Shown: in pieces, positions 6,556 to 13,867 of the stretch
Layout: each line of letters starts with the position of its first letter
Numbering within the stretch: the stretch's first letter is position 1
NCBI GenBank assembly: GCA_015063655.1
Contig: SVTU01000013.1
Coordinates: 1 to 16,995, forward strand
Length of the DNA: 16,995 nt
Reading direction: 5' to 3'
Source: Oscillospiraceae bacterium
Lineage (GTDB): Bacteria; Bacillota; Clostridia; Oscillospirales; CAG-272
Translations under genes and position numbers: made by a program
The notes under the pieces: model-generated
Seen by the model: only the letters and a program-made list of their open reading frames with translations
What the model was told of the DNA's origin: nothing
The model's database searches: none

Positions 6556-7461
6556 CTACTGCGCAGATTCTATGTTCTCGGTCTTGGTTTTCTTGCTGAC
6601 CTGCGAAATCACGATACCGAAGAAAATGATGGCACAGCCCACGTAACCAAGCCACGTGATGCTGTCATAGCCGAAGATGGCGCCGCCTACGGCACTGAAC
6701 ACACTTTCCGTAGAGAGAATGATAGCAGCAAAAGCAGGCGGAATACGCTTTTGCGCCACGACCTGCAAGGTATACGCCACGCCTACGGACAGCACGCCGC
6801 AATAGGCAATATTCCATTTAGCGTCCCAAATTCCCACCAAGGAGGGTTCCTCAAAGAGTACCATGGCAATAAAGGATAAAGCCGTACAAACCACAAACTG
6901 CCCCATAGCGTAATGAATGGAAGGAAGGCTCTGCCCCATGCGCCCGATGATGATAACGTGAGCCGTCCAAAACAGCGCACCAATCAGTAACACCAGCTCG
7001 CCTAGGCCAAAGTGAAACCCCTCTCCCACTCGGTAACACAGCAAAAACAAACCGCTGATGGCACACAGTGTGCCCACCCACACGTTCCACCGCGTCTTCT
7101 CTCGAAACAAAATGGCACTGGCAATGGGAATCAGCACCGTATACAAACCTGTAATAAAGCCCGAAATTCCTGCACTGCCCGTCAGCATCACGCCGTATTG
7201 CTGCAAGGTAGAGGCAGAAAACAGCACGAAGCCTGTCAGGAGTGAGGCCACCGCATAGTGGCGGTACTGCTCCCGCTTGAGAGCCTTACGCTCAAAAACA
7301 AAAATAACGGGAATGAGCGAAATAACACCCAAAACGTATCTCAGAAAGTTAAAAGTATTGGTGGGAACACTGCCTGCTCCTGCTACCTGTGCCACAAAAG
7401 CAAATCCCCAGATGATGGCGGTCAGGAGCATCATACCGATATATAACAGTTTTTTCTTCAC
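6556..7461 (-). CDS. DMT-superfamily transporter (EamA domains)
   Basis: A 301-residue integral membrane protein with ten predicted helices arranged as two EamA repeats (about 8-140 and 150-285). It has the hallmark N-terminal TAIIWGFAFVAQ and the repeated pattern of G-, P- and W-containing helices. The start is GTG at 7461, with AAGGGGG eight bases upstream; the Shine-Dalgarno overlaps the stop of the preceding gene (TAA at 7475-7477). Members export or import metabolites such as amino acids, but the substrate cannot be told from sequence. It ends in a short hydrophilic tail (VSKKTKTENIESAQ). It belongs to the minus-strand run from the S41 protease to tex. Confidence 0.88.
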   Translation of the reverse strand: MKKKLLYIGMMLLTAIIWGFAFVAQVAGAGSVPTNTFNFLRYVLGVISLIPVIFVFERKALKREQYRHYAVASLLTGFVLFSASTLQQYGVMLTGSAGISGFITGLYTVLIPIASAILFREKTRWNVWVGTLCAISGLFLLCYRVGEGFHFGLGELVLLIGALFWTAHVIIIGRMGQSLPSIHYAMGQFVVCTALSFIAMVLFEEPSLVGIWDAKWNIAYCGVLSVGVAYTLQVVAQKRIPPAFAAIILSTESVFSAVGGAIFGYDSITWLGYVGCAIIFFGIVISQVSKKTKTENIESAQ

Positions 7462-7474
7462 AGTCGTTTCCCCC

Positions 7475-8203
7475 TTACTCCTCCTCGGAGCGATAACCTA
7501 CAATAGCGTTTAACATCTCTTTTTCGTGATTGTAATTGGCTTCCTTGCTGATCTTACCCCGATAGGTAGCCCGTAAAAAGCAGATGACCGTATCCTCGGG
7601 AAGCACTCGCACAGCACCGTAGGCCTCATACAGCTCGGTCTTGCCCAGTGTCACACCGTACTCGTCGCATTGTGCCTCGCTGGGCGAGTCCAGCACCTCA
7701 GAGAGCGCCACAAGGCGGTCAGTCTCCTTCAAGGATGCAAAGAGAGAGGGATCCAAAAAGCAGATGGCCACGTCTCCCGTTAATATGTAATTGGTATACA
7801 GCTTATGATTGTTGGATATTTCGTTTCGATCGGCAATACGGTGCGCCCCCGACTCGTCCGTTTCAGCCTCAAAGGCCTCCACCTGCGCTTGACTCAGCAC
7901 GCGGTAGTCGATCACGGAAACGCTCTTCTTACCGTTCCCGTTATAATCCTCGGGCAGCACGGCCGCCATGACCTTGCCAAAATCCTGCCGCTCCTCGGCC
8001 GTCATCATATACGGCCCTGTATACAGCACGTTGATATCCTCATTCTCGTTACCGCACATCTGCACGGTACACACCAAAAAAACAATCGCAAAAAACAGCA
8101 CGCCTATGGTGACCCACTTGTAATGATACCAATAATTATCAAACCACTTGGCAAAACGGGATTCTGAGCGTATCTCCCGACCTTCAAGCTTTTCCTCTCC
8201 CAC
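7475..8203 (-). CDS. Unknown membrane-anchored extracytoplasmic protein
   Basis: A 242-residue protein that I do not assign to a family. The start is the GTG at 8203: AAGGAGGA lies seven bases upstream, whereas an in-frame upstream TTG falls inside the T-run of the greA terminator. Residues 1-29 are charged and aromatic (FDNYWYHYKW), 30-48 form one transmembrane helix, and the rest (about 50-242) should face outside. The outside part has a PEDYNGNGK stretch at 84-92, which resembles a calcium-type loop, and ICFLDPSLF (147-155) and LVALSEVL (164-171), reminiscent of solute-binding-protein folds; both resemblances are weak. A pair of similar edges (GDVAICFL, EDTVICFL) suggests a repeated beta-alpha unit. 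It lies between greA and the DMT transporter and is likely cotranscribed. Confidence 0.75.
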   Translation of the reverse strand: MGEEKLEGREIRSESRFAKWFDNYWYHYKWVTIGVLFFAIVFLVCTVQMCGNENEDINVLYTGPYMMTAEERQDFGKVMAAVLPEDYNGNGKKSVSVIDYRVLSQAQVEAFEAETDESGAHRIADRNEISNNHKLYTNYILTGDVAICFLDPSLFASLKETDRLVALSEVLDSPSEAQCDEYGVTLGKTELYEAYGAVRVLPEDTVICFLRATYRGKISKEANYNHEKEMLNAIVGYRSEEE

Positions 8204-8228
8204 GTCGGCATCCTCCTTTATATACACC

Positions 8229-8262
8229 AAAAGCGGTGATGACCGTTATCTGCCATCACCGC
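8229..8262 (-). terminator. Hairpin after greA, partial terminator
   Basis: The arms at 8233-8241 and 8254-8262 (GCGGTGATG and its reverse complement) enclose a 12-base loop. On the minus strand the stem is followed by only TTTT. It lies 8 bases after the greA stop. The downstream gene starts 30 bases after the stem with no visible promoter, so read-through is expected and the hairpin may lower expression of the following genes. Confidence 0.6.
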
Positions 8263-8270
8263 CTAAAAAA

Positions 8271-8753
8271 TCAGTCCTTGCTTCTGGCAACAGAAAGTAC
8301 CGTAATCACGGTTTTTGCTCCGCTCGGAAGCTCCACAGTAATGGCCGCACCGGCACGCGTCCCGATTAATGCCTTACCGATGGGCGAGCGGTCGGAAATG
8401 CGGAACGCCATGGGATCGACCTCGTTAGAACCCACGATGCTGTACTCTCTCTCTTCACCGCTTTCCATGCGGATCTTCACCGCACTGCCCAAGCTGACGA
8501 CAGAGGTATCGATCGTGTCCTCGTCCACCACCTTGGCGTTGCGGATCAGCTCCTCAAGCTCTTTGATTCTTGCCTCGACCTTAGCCTGCTCGTTTCTGGC
8601 GGCATCGTACTCGGCGTTCTCGGACAAGTCTCCAAAGGATCTTGCCTCGGCAATATCCTTGGTGATCTCTTCTCTTCTGACCGTTGTCAGATATTTTTGC
8701 TCATCCAGCAGTTTCTGGAAGCCTTCGGGTGTATAAAGCTGTTCTTTGGACAT
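8271..8753 (-). CDS. greA: Transcription elongation factor GreA
   Basis: A 160-residue GreA, the usual length. Residues 1-75 form the N-terminal antiparallel coiled coil. The conserved tip DLSENAEY at 42-49 carries the acidic residues (D42, E45) that act in the RNA polymerase secondary channel to stimulate cleavage of backtracked transcripts. The C-terminal FKBP-like domain shows SIVGSNEVDP (104-113), SDRSPIGKALIG (119-130) and AGAAITVELPSG. AAGGAG lies nine bases before the ATG. It starts 30 bases after the S41 protease with no promoter in between, so the two genes are probably cotranscribed; a hairpin follows its stop. Confidence 0.96.
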   Translation of the reverse strand: MSKEQLYTPEGFQKLLDEQKYLTTVRREEITKDIAEARSFGDLSENAEYDAARNEQAKVEARIKELEELIRNAKVVDEDTIDTSVVSLGSAVKIRMESGEEREYSIVGSNEVDPMAFRISDRSPIGKALIGTRAGAAITVELPSGAKTVITVLSVARSKD

Positions 8754-8783
8754 GATCGTTATCTCCTTATTTGTAATATAGTC

Positions 8784-10271
8784 TTATTGTAATGTGTCAA
8801 GTGCGGCCTGTAGCTGAGCATCCATGCTGTCGGGAAGCTCAAATACGTTGTACCCGAGGGCTTCCTCGGACATCGCTACCTCCTTATGAGGGATGATGCC
8901 CTCGCCGTCATAGCCCTCGCCGCACGGCGGAAAATACATCTTCACGGTCAGGTGTATGGCGCCCTTGTAGCCGAAATCGGCTAAAGGAATGGTGCTTTGC
9001 ATGCTTCCCTTTCCGTAGGTCTTTTCTCCTATGATCTGACCCAGCTCATAGTCACGGAAGGTAGCGGTAAACAGCTCGGCGGCCGAAGCCGTGGCGGCAT
9101 TGCACAGCACGGCATATTTCATGCCCCGATACCGTCCGATATCGGACGTGCTGACACTGCAGCCCGCAAAGTCGCCCGTAAGGCTCATCGGCTCTGCTCT
9201 GTATTCCTCTACGTTGCCCTGCTTATCCTTGGCGGTGAGAATGAGATCTCCCTTCTCGAGGAAGCCCGACAGAATGGAAATGATGGAATACAGATTGCCT
9301 CCCGGATTGTAGCGAAGGTCAAACACAAAGGACTTACAGCCGCCCTTGATCAGAGAATCCATGGCCGTGCGGAATTGCACGGGCGTTTTGGCATCAAAGC
9401 CCGTCAGCTTTACGATACCCACCTCTGGATCGTCTGTGCTGATGCGGGAATACACCGAAACAGCCTCAACCTTTTCTCTTAGGATGCGGAAGCTCTTATG
9501 CTCAAACGCATCGCCATTGGGGCGGAGAGCGATAAATTCCGCATACGTGCCTGCCTTGCCCTGCAAGCGGCTCAGTGCCATGGTGTTACCAAGGGTATTG
9601 ACAAGGTTTTCCTCTGTCTCCTCTGTGCCGACCCACATGATCAGGTCACCCACCCTCACGCCTGCCTTTTCAGCGGGGGAGTCGGGAGTCACGGCAATGA
9701 TCTTGATCACCTCATACACAGCCCCGTAGTACGTGGCCTGTGTTTGAATGACGTTCACACCGATGCCCTGTGACTGTCCTGCATTCTGCTCCAGCAGCAT
9801 AGCATATTCTTCTTCATTGAAATACTCGGCATAGCGGTCGCCCGAGGCTCGGATATAGGCACGAAGTGCCTCATCCATCATGGCTTCCTCGTCGTATTCG
9901 TCGCTGTAGCCGTAATATTCGAGAATGGCGGCAAACAGCTCAATGGGCGAGCCGCCGTCCTCCATGCCGTTTACGGCATTTTGCAGTCTGTCATCGGTCA
10001 GCCTTGCACGGTAGAAGGCCGACGTCAGCGTAAAGGTGAGCATGGCCACGGCAAGCACCAAGGCCACGGCCGACAGAATCAGGGACGAGCGGGATAGGCT
10101 TATCCGTTTCTTCTTCGGCGGCTCGGCATCTCTCTGCACCTCCGAGCCACAGTAAAACACGTTCTGCACGGACGGAGCTTCGGGCTCGGCACCCTCGATT
10201 TCGTTGGTACTCGGTTGCTCTGAGACGGGACGCTCGTCATCTATGGGAAACTGATTTTGATTTTCTGACAT
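8784..10271 (-). CDS. S41 family carboxy-terminal processing protease (CtpA/CtpB-like), membrane anchored
   Basis: A 495-residue protease when started at the ATG at 10271; AGGAAAGGA is 10 bases upstream, and a TTG two codons earlier is too close to it. The first 55 residues are acidic and disordered, then come KKKR and a transmembrane helix (about 62-86), so the protease domain is outside the cell. A PDZ domain spans about 168-253 (GVRVGDLIMWVG). The S41 core has LRYNPGGNLYS (319-329), CNAATASAAELF with the catalytic serine at 396, and GEKTYGKGSMQ with the catalytic lysine at 421. Ctp proteases cleave C-terminal tails; CtpB in Bacillus acts in sporulation signalling. The cytoplasmic acidic N-terminus is longer than in classical CtpA. 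It precedes greA, and a structured 168-base leader separates it from the CdaR-like regulator. Confidence 0.9.
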   Translation of the reverse strand: MSENQNQFPIDDERPVSEQPSTNEIEGAEPEAPSVQNVFYCGSEVQRDAEPPKKKRISLSRSSLILSAVALVLAVAMLTFTLTSAFYRARLTDDRLQNAVNGMEDGGSPIELFAAILEYYGYSDEYDEEAMMDEALRAYIRASGDRYAEYFNEEEYAMLLEQNAGQSQGIGVNVIQTQATYYGAVYEVIKIIAVTPDSPAEKAGVRVGDLIMWVGTEETEENLVNTLGNTMALSRLQGKAGTYAEFIALRPNGDAFEHKSFRILREKVEAVSVYSRISTDDPEVGIVKLTGFDAKTPVQFRTAMDSLIKGGCKSFVFDLRYNPGGNLYSIISILSGFLEKGDLILTAKDKQGNVEEYRAEPMSLTGDFAGCSVSTSDIGRYRGMKYAVLCNAATASAAELFTATFRDYELGQIIGEKTYGKGSMQSTIPLADFGYKGAIHLTVKMYFPPCGEGYDGEGIIPHKEVAMSEEALGYNVFELPDSMDAQLQAALDTLQ

Positions 10272-10305
10272 ATCCAAGATATCCTTTCCTTATATTGGGA
10301 CAAGT

Positions 10306-10358
10306 CTGTATGCAAGGCGATAGGACTGTTGCGCCCTCTCTTGGGCGCATACAGTCCC
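10306..10358 (-). promoter_or_regulatory. Leader hairpin with a competing partner upstream of the S41 protease
   Basis: A strong stem pairs 10323-10336 with 10343-10357 (GGACTGT and GCGCCC arms, one bulged base, six-base loop). The 10347-10354 arm (GCATACAG on the plus strand) can instead pair with CTGTATGC at 10306-10313, extended by GGGA/TCCC. The two folds exclude each other. There is no T-run on either strand, so this is not a simple terminator. A further imperfect stem (GGTC..TGCA with TGCA.GACC) lies closer to the end of the CdaR-like gene. No known riboswitch class is recognised. Confidence 0.45.
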
Positions 10359-10438
10359 TACTCTGTCTGCTACTTGAAAGGTCTTGCACCCTCACACAGC
10401 TCTTATGTACCTGCACTGACCTGCACCTTGGCAAAAGA

Positions 10439-11524
10439 TCAGAATTTAACGGGCTTGGAATTCAGATACTTCTTAACCATCAAGGCCACCTTAAAGGTGA
10501 TGGCATGCTCAAACTCACGCAGATCCAGTCCCGTCAGCTTGCGGATCTTCTCCAAGCGGTACACCAGCGTGTTGCGGTGCACGAACAGCTTGCGGGAGGT
10601 TTCGGACACGTTGAGGTTGTTCTCAAAGAAGCACTGAATGGTCATCAGGGTCTCACGGTCAAGAGATTCCAGATTGCCCTTCTTGAAGACCTCCTTGAGG
10701 AACATCTCGCACAGGGTGGTGGGCAGCTGATAAATCAAACGGCCGATGCCGAGATTATCATAGCTGATGATATTCTTTTCGGTCTCAAACACCTTGCCGA
10801 CCTCAAGGGCAACCTGGGATTCCTGGTATGCCTTGGCAAGATCCTTGATATTGTCTACCACGGTAGAAATACCGATGGAGACCTTGGTATAAAACTCGGT
10901 GGAGAGGGTATCGGCAATATTGGTGGCGATACGCTCGATCTCCTTCATATCGGTTCCCTGCTTCAGCTCCTTAACAAGAACGATGTCGTGTTCACCCACG
11001 CTGATGACGTAGTCACGGGACTTATCGGGGAACATGTTCTGAAGCATCTCAAAGGGCATCATATCCGTCTTGCCGAAGAACTTGATGAGGAAGACGATGC
11101 GAGGCTCCTCGGTGTTAAAATGAAGCTCCTTGGATTTTATGTAGATATCGGGAGGAAGTATGTTGTCCAGAATGATATTTTTGATAAACGAGCCCTTGTC
11201 GTACTTCTCGTCGTACAGGCTCTTGATATTGCCAAGAGAGACCGACAGAAGCTTTGACATCTTCTCCGCCATCTTGTCCTCGCCCTCAACGAATGCGATA
11301 TATTCACCCTTCTGGCCTGCGCCAAGGTAGCGATAGGTATAGCCACCCACGGCAATGACCTCGGTCGAATACGAGAGCTCCTCTCTCACACCCTGGCGAA
11401 TATCTCCCATCTTACCGAGATCGGAGCAGGATATAACCACACCGTTTTCGTCGATCACACCGATAATGCGGTCAAACGCATCCTTCATTTGATAGATAAC
11501 GCCCTGAAACAATCTGTTAGACAT
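10439..11524 (-). CDS. CdaR/PucR-type helix-turn-helix transcriptional regulator
   Basis: A 361-residue regulator with an N-terminal sensory region (about 1-110, GVIDENGVVISCSD at 22-35 looks PAS/GAF-like), a CdaR GGDEF-like middle domain (about 140-255, including KVSIGIST at 214-221 and LAKAYQESQVALEVG at 229-243) and a PucR-type C-terminal helix-turn-helix (about 293-355, LNVSETSRKLFVHRNTLVYRLEKI). This architecture is that of CdaR-family regulators such as the sugar-diacid regulator. The effector is unknown here, and the flanking genes (rsmE, S41 protease) give no sugar-acid pathway, so the regulon may be elsewhere. GAGAGG lies eight bases before the ATG. It has its own promoter (11579-11607). 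Confidence 0.85.
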   Translation of the reverse strand: MSNRLFQGVIYQMKDAFDRIIGVIDENGVVISCSDLGKMGDIRQGVREELSYSTEVIAVGGYTYRYLGAGQKGEYIAFVEGEDKMAEKMSKLLSVSLGNIKSLYDEKYDKGSFIKNIILDNILPPDIYIKSKELHFNTEEPRIVFLIKFFGKTDMMPFEMLQNMFPDKSRDYVISVGEHDIVLVKELKQGTDMKEIERIATNIADTLSTEFYTKVSIGISTVVDNIKDLAKAYQESQVALEVGKVFETEKNIISYDNLGIGRLIYQLPTTLCEMFLKEVFKKGNLESLDRETLMTIQCFFENNLNVSETSRKLFVHRNTLVYRLEKIRKLTGLDLREFEHAITFKVALMVKKYLNSKPVKF

Positions 11525-11578
11525 ACTTTATACCTCTCAATTTTTTACTTATCTTGGCGGTTGTACATTCTATACTGT

Positions 11579-11607
11579 ATTTTATACTATTTTTTGTGAT
11601 TTTTCAA
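11579..11607 (-). promoter_or_regulatory. Sigma-A promoter of the CdaR-like regulator
   Basis: On the minus strand TTGAAA (11602-11607) and TAAAAT (11579-11584) are separated by 17 bases. The surrounding 145-base gap is very AT-rich. The transcript would start about 45-50 bases before the ATG. Confidence 0.65.
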
Positions 11608-11668
11608 TAGGTTTTTCAATATTTTTTATAAAATTTTTATTTTTTCCTTGCGGTAATTGACCGATATG

Positions 11669-12442
11669 TCATATCATAGACGGTTCCTTCAATTCCGTCT
11701 CATAGGCAAGGCAGGCCAAAACGAAGCCCGAGGCGGTCTCGGTGCGCAGAATGCGCTTGCCAAGCCCCACCATGTGAGCACCCGCTCGACGGGCGGCATC
11801 CGCCTCCGTCAAGGAAAAACCGCCTTCACTGCCGATCACCACCGCAACACGCACGGCATCAACTTTTCCAAATTTCTCTTTTATACGGCTCAGTACGCGA
11901 CCAAGGGGGGTTGTGCCGTCTCCCTCGTAGCAGAACAAGACCACATCAAATGCGGCAAACGCATCTATGACCTCTCCAAAAACGATGGACGGATGAACAA
12001 CGGGAAGAATAGCTCTGCCGCATTGCTTGGCCGCCTCGGCGGCAATGCGCTCCCGTCGCTGCTGCTTCTTTTCCTCGCCGTCGGCACGGATTCGCACCAC
12101 ACATCGCTCGCTTTCAAACGGTGTGATCTCCGAGGCTCCGCACTCCACCGCCTTTTGTATCACGGTGTCCAGCTTATCCCCCTTGGGCAAGGCTTGAAAC
12201 AAGTGAATATGACAGGGAGGCTCCGTGTCCGCCTTGGTAACGTTGACGATCTGTGCCGTAACGCATCCGTCCTCAAACTGCTCCAAACGGCAATCGTACG
12301 AAAAGCCCTGCATGTCGCACACTGTTATATGCTCCCCCGCCGCCATGCGGAGAGAGCGTGAAATATGATGTGCGTCCTCACCGAGAATACGCACCCATCC
12401 GTTGCCGTATATCTGATCCTGTCTGATAAAAAAACGAGGCAT
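11669..12442 (-). CDS. rsmE: 16S rRNA (uracil-N3)-methyltransferase RsmE
   Basis: A 257-residue SPOUT-class methyltransferase that makes N3-methyluridine 1498 in 16S rRNA (E. coli numbering). The start is the ATG at 12442, giving MPRFFIRQDQI, the usual N-terminus, with AAAGGA seven bases upstream inside the end of birA; earlier in-frame codons overlap birA and are not needed. Residues 1-70 form the PUA-like RNA-binding domain (DAHHISRSLRM). The knotted SAM-binding part has QALPKGDKLDTVIQKAVECGASEITPF, IGSEGGFSLTEAD (203-215) and LGKRILRTETA (227-237). The serine in IGSEGG replaces the usual proline of IGPEGG. It follows birA by four bases, so the two form an operon, and it ends with a 145-base AT-rich gap before the CdaR-like gene. 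Confidence 0.94.
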   Translation of the reverse strand: MPRFFIRQDQIYGNGWVRILGEDAHHISRSLRMAAGEHITVCDMQGFSYDCRLEQFEDGCVTAQIVNVTKADTEPPCHIHLFQALPKGDKLDTVIQKAVECGASEITPFESERCVVRIRADGEEKKQQRRERIAAEAAKQCGRAILPVVHPSIVFGEVIDAFAAFDVVLFCYEGDGTTPLGRVLSRIKEKFGKVDAVRVAVVIGSEGGFSLTEADAARRAGAHMVGLGKRILRTETASGFVLACLAYETELKEPSMI

Positions 12443-12446
12443 ATGA

Positions 12447-13238
12447 TCATCCTTTCTCACAGGGCATGACGCTGACGTCACCTGCGCACAGCACCCTTTG
12501 CGTTCCGTCCTCCATCCGCACCAACAGCCGACAGGCATCGTCGATCCCCGTCACGGTTGCCAAAGCGTCTCTGCTCTCAATAGCAAAGCGAACACGCCGT
12601 CCCACAAGAAAGCTGTACGCACGGTATGCCTCCGCCACCGCTTTGCTGTCCGCCGACAGCCACCGATCCCATTGATTGATCAGCTCGGCAAGCAGGCGAG
12701 AGCGAAGCCCCGACTGCGAAACAGACACGAGGGCGCCTGCCGTTTCGGCAAGCTCGGTGGGAAAGCCGCCCTCGGGCTCGTACACGTTGATGCCGATGCC
12801 AAGGATCACGACCTGCTCCTCCGTGTCACTCGACACGTGCTGTGCCAAGATCCCGCACACCTTTTTGCCACCGACGTACACATCGTTGACCCATTTGACG
12901 GCGGGCTGAACGCCGACCGTTTTTTCTATGGCACGGCATACGGCCACTGCCGAAAGCGGTGTTAGCAGCTTTCCCTGCAGCTCGGCTTGCGAAAGCTTAC
13001 AGAGAATGCTGACGTAAAGCCCCGTTCCTACGGGAGAATAAAAAGAACGCCCCCTTGTTCCGATCCCTGCGCTCTGTTCCTCGGCGGCGATTACAAAGCC
13101 CGACGGGCGATCTGTATACGAGCGCATCAAGACGTTGGTAGAGTCCACCGCCGACTGCAAACACAGCGGATGTGCATCGGGTGTGTCCAGATGAGCCTTG
13201 ATGATGGCTTCGTTAAGACAGTCGATCGGTCCTTGCAT
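12447..13238 (-). CDS. birA: Biotin--[acetyl-CoA carboxylase] ligase, without DNA-binding domain
   Basis: A 263-residue biotin protein ligase of the short type that lacks the N-terminal helix-turn-helix of BirA, so it should not repress biotin genes. The start is the ATG at 13238, with AAGGAGG five bases upstream; earlier in-frame sequence overlaps the promoter. Motifs are VDSTN at 31-35, the biotinyl-AMP loop GIGTRGRSF at 58-66, GTGLYVSI (71-78), KWVNDVYV at 115-122, GGKKVCGIL at 123-131 and LGIGINV (146-152). The C-terminal domain (about 212-258) is the SH3-like fold. The enzyme activates biotin with ATP and attaches it to the biotin carrier protein. The loop carries I and T where most ligases have arginine (E. 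coli R116 and R118). It leads the birA-rsmE operon. Confidence 0.93.
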   Translation of the reverse strand: MQGPIDCLNEAIIKAHLDTPDAHPLCLQSAVDSTNVLMRSYTDRPSGFVIAAEEQSAGIGTRGRSFYSPVGTGLYVSILCKLSQAELQGKLLTPLSAVAVCRAIEKTVGVQPAVKWVNDVYVGGKKVCGILAQHVSSDTEEQVVILGIGINVYEPEGGFPTELAETAGALVSVSQSGLRSRLLAELINQWDRWLSADSKAVAEAYRAYSFLVGRRVRFAIESRDALATVTGIDDACRLLVRMEDGTQRVLCAGDVSVMPCEKG

Positions 13239-13276
13239 GGCGTCCTCCTTGGGGGTATTCACAATGTTGCCAAAAC

Positions 13277-13305
13277 AGTATACCATTTTTCGTTGCTTTT
13301 GTCAA
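13277..13305 (-). promoter_or_regulatory. Sigma-A promoter of the birA-rsmE operon
   Basis: The minus strand carries a perfect -35 TTGACA (13300-13305), a 17-base spacer and the -10 TATACT (13277-13282). Transcription would start about 30 bases before the birA ATG, just upstream of its AAGGAGG. Confidence 0.85.
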
Positions 13306-13374
13306 TAAGAATATTCAAAAATAATAAAAAACCTTATCCCATTTTGTTAAGATTTGTTATTTTTGTTTGGTAAG

Positions 13375-13417
13375 AAAAAAGGCACTCGGCGTGTTTTCTC
13401 GCAAAAACACGCCGAGT
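13375..13417 (-). terminator. Intrinsic terminator of the small unknown gene
   Basis: A perfect 14-bp stem pairs 13384-13397 with 13404-13417 (ACTCGGCGTG arm) around a six-base loop, followed on the minus strand by a run of six T at 13375-13380. It lies 22 bases after the stop at 13439 and isolates that gene from birA. Confidence 0.9.
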
Positions 13418-13438
13418 ACCGTTCGATCATTCGTCTAT

Positions 13439-13699
13439 TTATATCTGGCGTCCCGTGTGAAGCCCCACACCGTCAAGCCCCACGTCAGGCTCTCCCTTTT
13501 TGGGAAAATCCAGCACAGCCATCTCCTCACCCAAGCGGAATGCCTGCTGCGTGCCCCGCAGCTTGCCCATTCCCACGCTGATATCAAAGCGGCTACCGTC
13601 GATGGTCACGATCGCTTTACCCGTGAAATACGAATACGTTAGCTGGACGGTATGCATGCCGTCCTCTCTCTCAATCTTCCACTCCAAGCTTTTTGCCAT
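13439..13699 (-). CDS. Small uncharacterised beta-rich protein, 86 residues
   Basis: A single-gene unit with near-consensus promoter, AGGAGG six bases before the ATG, and its own terminator, so expression is well supported. The product is cytoplasmic by composition, without signal or membrane helix. It shows alternating hydrophobic residues typical of beta strands: WKIEREDGMHTVQLTYSYFTGKA, then TIDGSRFDI, then AVLDF. The order DG-H-V-strand, GK-V-strand, DG is faintly like one half of a FAIM1 domain, but the match is weak and unproven. I cannot assign a function. Confidence 0.8.
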   Translation of the reverse strand: MAKSLEWKIEREDGMHTVQLTYSYFTGKAIVTIDGSRFDISVGMGKLRGTQQAFRLGEEMAVLDFPKKGEPDVGLDGVGLHTGRQI

Positions 13700-13726
13700 A
13701 CGATCCTCCTATACGTTGATATCTTA

Positions 13727-13755
13727 ATTGTACCATATCGCATGACGCTTGTCAA
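13727..13755 (-). promoter_or_regulatory. Sigma-A promoter of the small unknown gene
   Basis: The minus strand has a perfect -35 TTGACA (13750-13755), a 17-base spacer and the -10 TACAAT (13727-13732). The start would fall about 20 bases before the AGGAGG-led ATG at 13699. This is one of the two best promoters in the window. Confidence 0.88.
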
Positions 13756-13818
13756 TTGCGAAAAAATAATAAAATTTACAATAAATTATAAAAAAGCATA
13801 TACGCCGTTCTCAATTTG

Positions 13819-13827
13819 TGTTATAAT
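13819..13827 (+). promoter_or_regulatory. Extended -10 promoter of the VTT-domain gene
   Basis: The plus strand reads TGTTATAAT: a consensus TATAAT at 13822-13827 with the TGn extension. The -35 region is poor, as is common for extended -10 promoters. Transcription would start about 35 bases before the GTG start and is divergent from the small unknown gene. Confidence 0.65.
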
Positions 13828-13867
13828 ATACGAAGAGTGTCAAAAAAACAAAAAAGGAGCATGCACG

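Noticed and set aside
8204..8230. Longer N-terminus of the unknown anchored protein starting at TTG.
   Set aside because: That TTG lies in the T-run of the greA hairpin, and a strong AAGGAGGA sits downstream of it, correctly spaced for the GTG at 8203.
10295..11257. A 320-codon plus-strand open frame opposite the CdaR-like regulator.
   Set aside because: It is antisense to a protein with a clear helix-turn-helix and no coding signature of its own.
12443..12538. Longer N-terminus of RsmE.
   Set aside because: The extra codons overlap birA and give a cysteine-rich unmatched leader; the ATG at 12442 has its own Shine-Dalgarno and gives the family N-terminus.
13652..13867. Longer N-terminus of the VTT-domain protein.
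   Set aside because: It would run antisense through the small unknown gene and both promoters; the GTG at 13868 has a well-placed AAAAGGAG.
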